From Bos javanicus (lineage: Eukaryota > Chordata > Mammalia > Artiodactyla > Bovidae), in assembly GCF_032452875.1 (NCBI RefSeq), contig NC_083885.1, forward strand, positions 64,719,925-64,783,924: 64,000 bases of DNA, in the 5' to 3' direction. The position numbers and the translations under genes are program-made. Below are positions 62,553 to 64,000 of this stretch, one piece after another (positions within the stretch are counted from its first letter, which is position 1; each line of letters starts with the position of its first letter). The notes beneath the pieces were generated by a model. It was given only the letters and a program-made list of their open reading frames with translations, ran no database searches and was not told where the DNA came from.

Positions 62553-63336
62553 TTACATCAGAAACTCTTTAAACAAAACCCTGCAGGACTCAAACAGTCT
62601 GGACTTTGGAGACCCATGTGTGGATTCCGGCAGAAATGTCGATCCACAGACTGGGTCTGTGGTTCCTAGTGTTTAGTAGGAATCCCATCCGGCTGTCCCG
62701 CGAGAGTGTGGGCAGTGGTCAGGAGGAAACGCGTGCCCTTGGGGTGAGTGGTGGGAAATGGCAGCATCATTCCCTCTTCACTGCTCCCCCCTCCGCAGCC
62801 CACGGGCATCCCACACTCCCCAAAGAGGCCGGAACGAGAGTCTGAAGCCCTCACACAGACCAGGTGGCCTCCCCTCTGCCACCCAAACGTGCATCTTTGC
62901 AGTGGACTTTCCGGGGGATATAGAATGAAATCCCACGTTCTCACCCGGACAACATCCTGGAGGAGGAATTTGCAAGCATCTACAAAATTCACAGGCACAT
63001 TTTCCCTCTGGCCCGCAGGCCATTGATCAATACTTAATCTAAACCACAAGCACACGCAACCTTGAATCTGCAACGGCTCCCTGAGTTCATCCAAGAGTCA
63101 GAGCAGAATTCAGGTGAAATAACATCTGTGCAGTCGTAGATCGTTCACCGCACTGGGGCATTATCGTCGTTATTTTTGTAGCAGAAACACAACAGAAATG
63201 CGTCAGGAAGTCAGACTGTGAAATTGCAGCAAATCCACGCATGGAACGTTCCGTAGCCGCTAAGAATGCAGAACGTCTTTGTGCCTGCAAGGACATCAAA
63301 CTCGTCCATCCTAAAGAGAACCCACCCTGAAGATTC
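62553..63336. promoter_or_regulatory. Repeat-free stretch, candidate conserved element
   Basis: About 780 bp with no recognised repeat. 62910-63300 has balanced composition and scattered CpGs. There are 70-142-codon frames without domains. Regulatory status is a guess from texture. Confidence 0.35.
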
Positions 63337-63608
63337 AGTGGAAGGACTGATGCTGAAGCTGAGGCTCCAATACTTTGGCCACCTGATGGGAAGAGCCAAC
63401 TCGTTGGAAAAGACCCTGATACTGGGAAAGACTGAAGACGGGAGGAGAAGAGGGTGACAGAGGATGAGATGGTTGGATGGCATCACTGACTCAATGGACA
63501 TGAGTTTGAGTAAACTCCAGGAGATGGTGATGGACAGGGGGGCCTGGCGTGCTGCAGTCCATGGGGCCGCATAGAGTCGGACACGACTGAGCGACTGAAC
63601 AGCAACAG
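63337..63608 (+). mobile_element. BovB LINE 3' end
   Basis: Sense copy from 'attcagtggaaggactgatg' to 'ctgagcgactgaacagcaac'. Confidence 0.93.
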
Positions 63609-63799
63609 CTTTGTGCCTTAACGCGGGATCGAGACGTGGTGTGAAGTGATAAGAGCAAAGTGTCAAACAGCGCAATGCCAGGTACGCTCTGTGTCTGTGA
63701 AAACAGACAGAAGGGCGTGAACATCAAGATATATGTTGCCGCCAATTTATGTATAGAACACTCTGCAGGGAGACCTAGGAACTGGCAACCCGGTTTGTC

Positions 63800-63965
63800 T
63801 CGAGAGCAAGTGTGGGTAAGCTTTTTCTCTAAAGGGTCAAGTACTCAACTCTGCCGCTGGGATGGCAAAAGCAGCCACAGACAGTTGTAAGGACTGGAGA
63901 CGACTGTGTCCCGATAAAGCTTTATTTACAGACATAGGCGGAGCCAGGTGTGAGCAGATGGAGGG
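63800..63965 (+). repeat. Old mammalian repeat, class uncertain
   Basis: 'ctcaactctgccgctgggat', 'gcagccacagacagttgtaa' and 'gataaagctttatttacaga' match a widespread old mammalian repeat whose name I cannot give with certainty. The window ends shortly after. Confidence 0.5.
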
Positions 63966-64000
63966 TGATTTTCCCTTTTAATTGATTTTGTTGAACTTTA

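Overview
This window is nuclear DNA of a horned ruminant (Pecora: cattle, sheep, goat or a relative). The evidence is the dense load of BovB LINEs and their derived SINEs (Bov-tA with a tRNA-Glu-like head, Bov-A2 dimers), the ruminant tRNA-derived CHR-type SINEs and ruminant-type L1 3' ends, on a background of older mammalian L2, MIR, L1M and MaLR fragments. I cannot choose the species.

I found no protein-coding gene, rRNA, true tRNA or CRISPR. The long open frames are either decayed BovB reverse transcriptase (11.0-12.1 kb, 16.0-17.9 kb, 24.7-25.1 kb, all minus strand), antisense readings of SINE or BovB 3' ends, or chance frames in GC-rich DNA. The window reads as intergenic or intronic DNA with regulatory content.

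Layout: 0-34 kb is a mosaic of GC-moderate unique islands and nested ruminant insertions. It holds a long BovB (10.6-12.2 kb), a BovB inserted next to or into another BovB (15.5-18.0 kb), a BovB inserted in an L1 (23.9-25.6 kb), an 89-bp minisatellite (14.5-14.7 kb), a CpG-rich segment (26.5-27.0 kb) and a nearly 1-kb ATCC-type satellite (31.85-32.81 kb). From 34 to 48 kb it is mostly repeats with unremarkable unique spacers. At 48.4-49.6, 50.2-51.4, 54.36-55.45 and 62.6-63.3 kb there are repeat-poor, AT-balanced stretches rich in homeodomain-like and octamer-like words; these look like conserved non-coding elements of a gene desert, an inference that needs an alignment. At 56.2-57.8 kb there is a probable LTR remnant, and from 57.9 to 64 kb further nested insertions.

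The feature that stands out is a dispersed series of near-perfect RFX X-box palindromes (GTTGCCATGGAAAC and close variants). Eight are on the same strand between 3.7 and 33.8 kb, and at least four more lie at 48.9, 58.7, 60.0 and 60.25 kb. The copies share more than the 14-bp core: a GGCT lead-in, a YGCAGCY tail followed by a purine-rich run, a GGAATTTTCC-like block about 61-65 bp downstream, an identical CCTTAGCAAC block exactly 27 bp upstream in two copies, and MIR/L2-like tails at similar offsets upstream and downstream. They therefore look like diverged copies of one ancestral cassette, perhaps an old tandem array later split apart by ruminant retrotransposons. This array is the best candidate for an undescribed system in the window.
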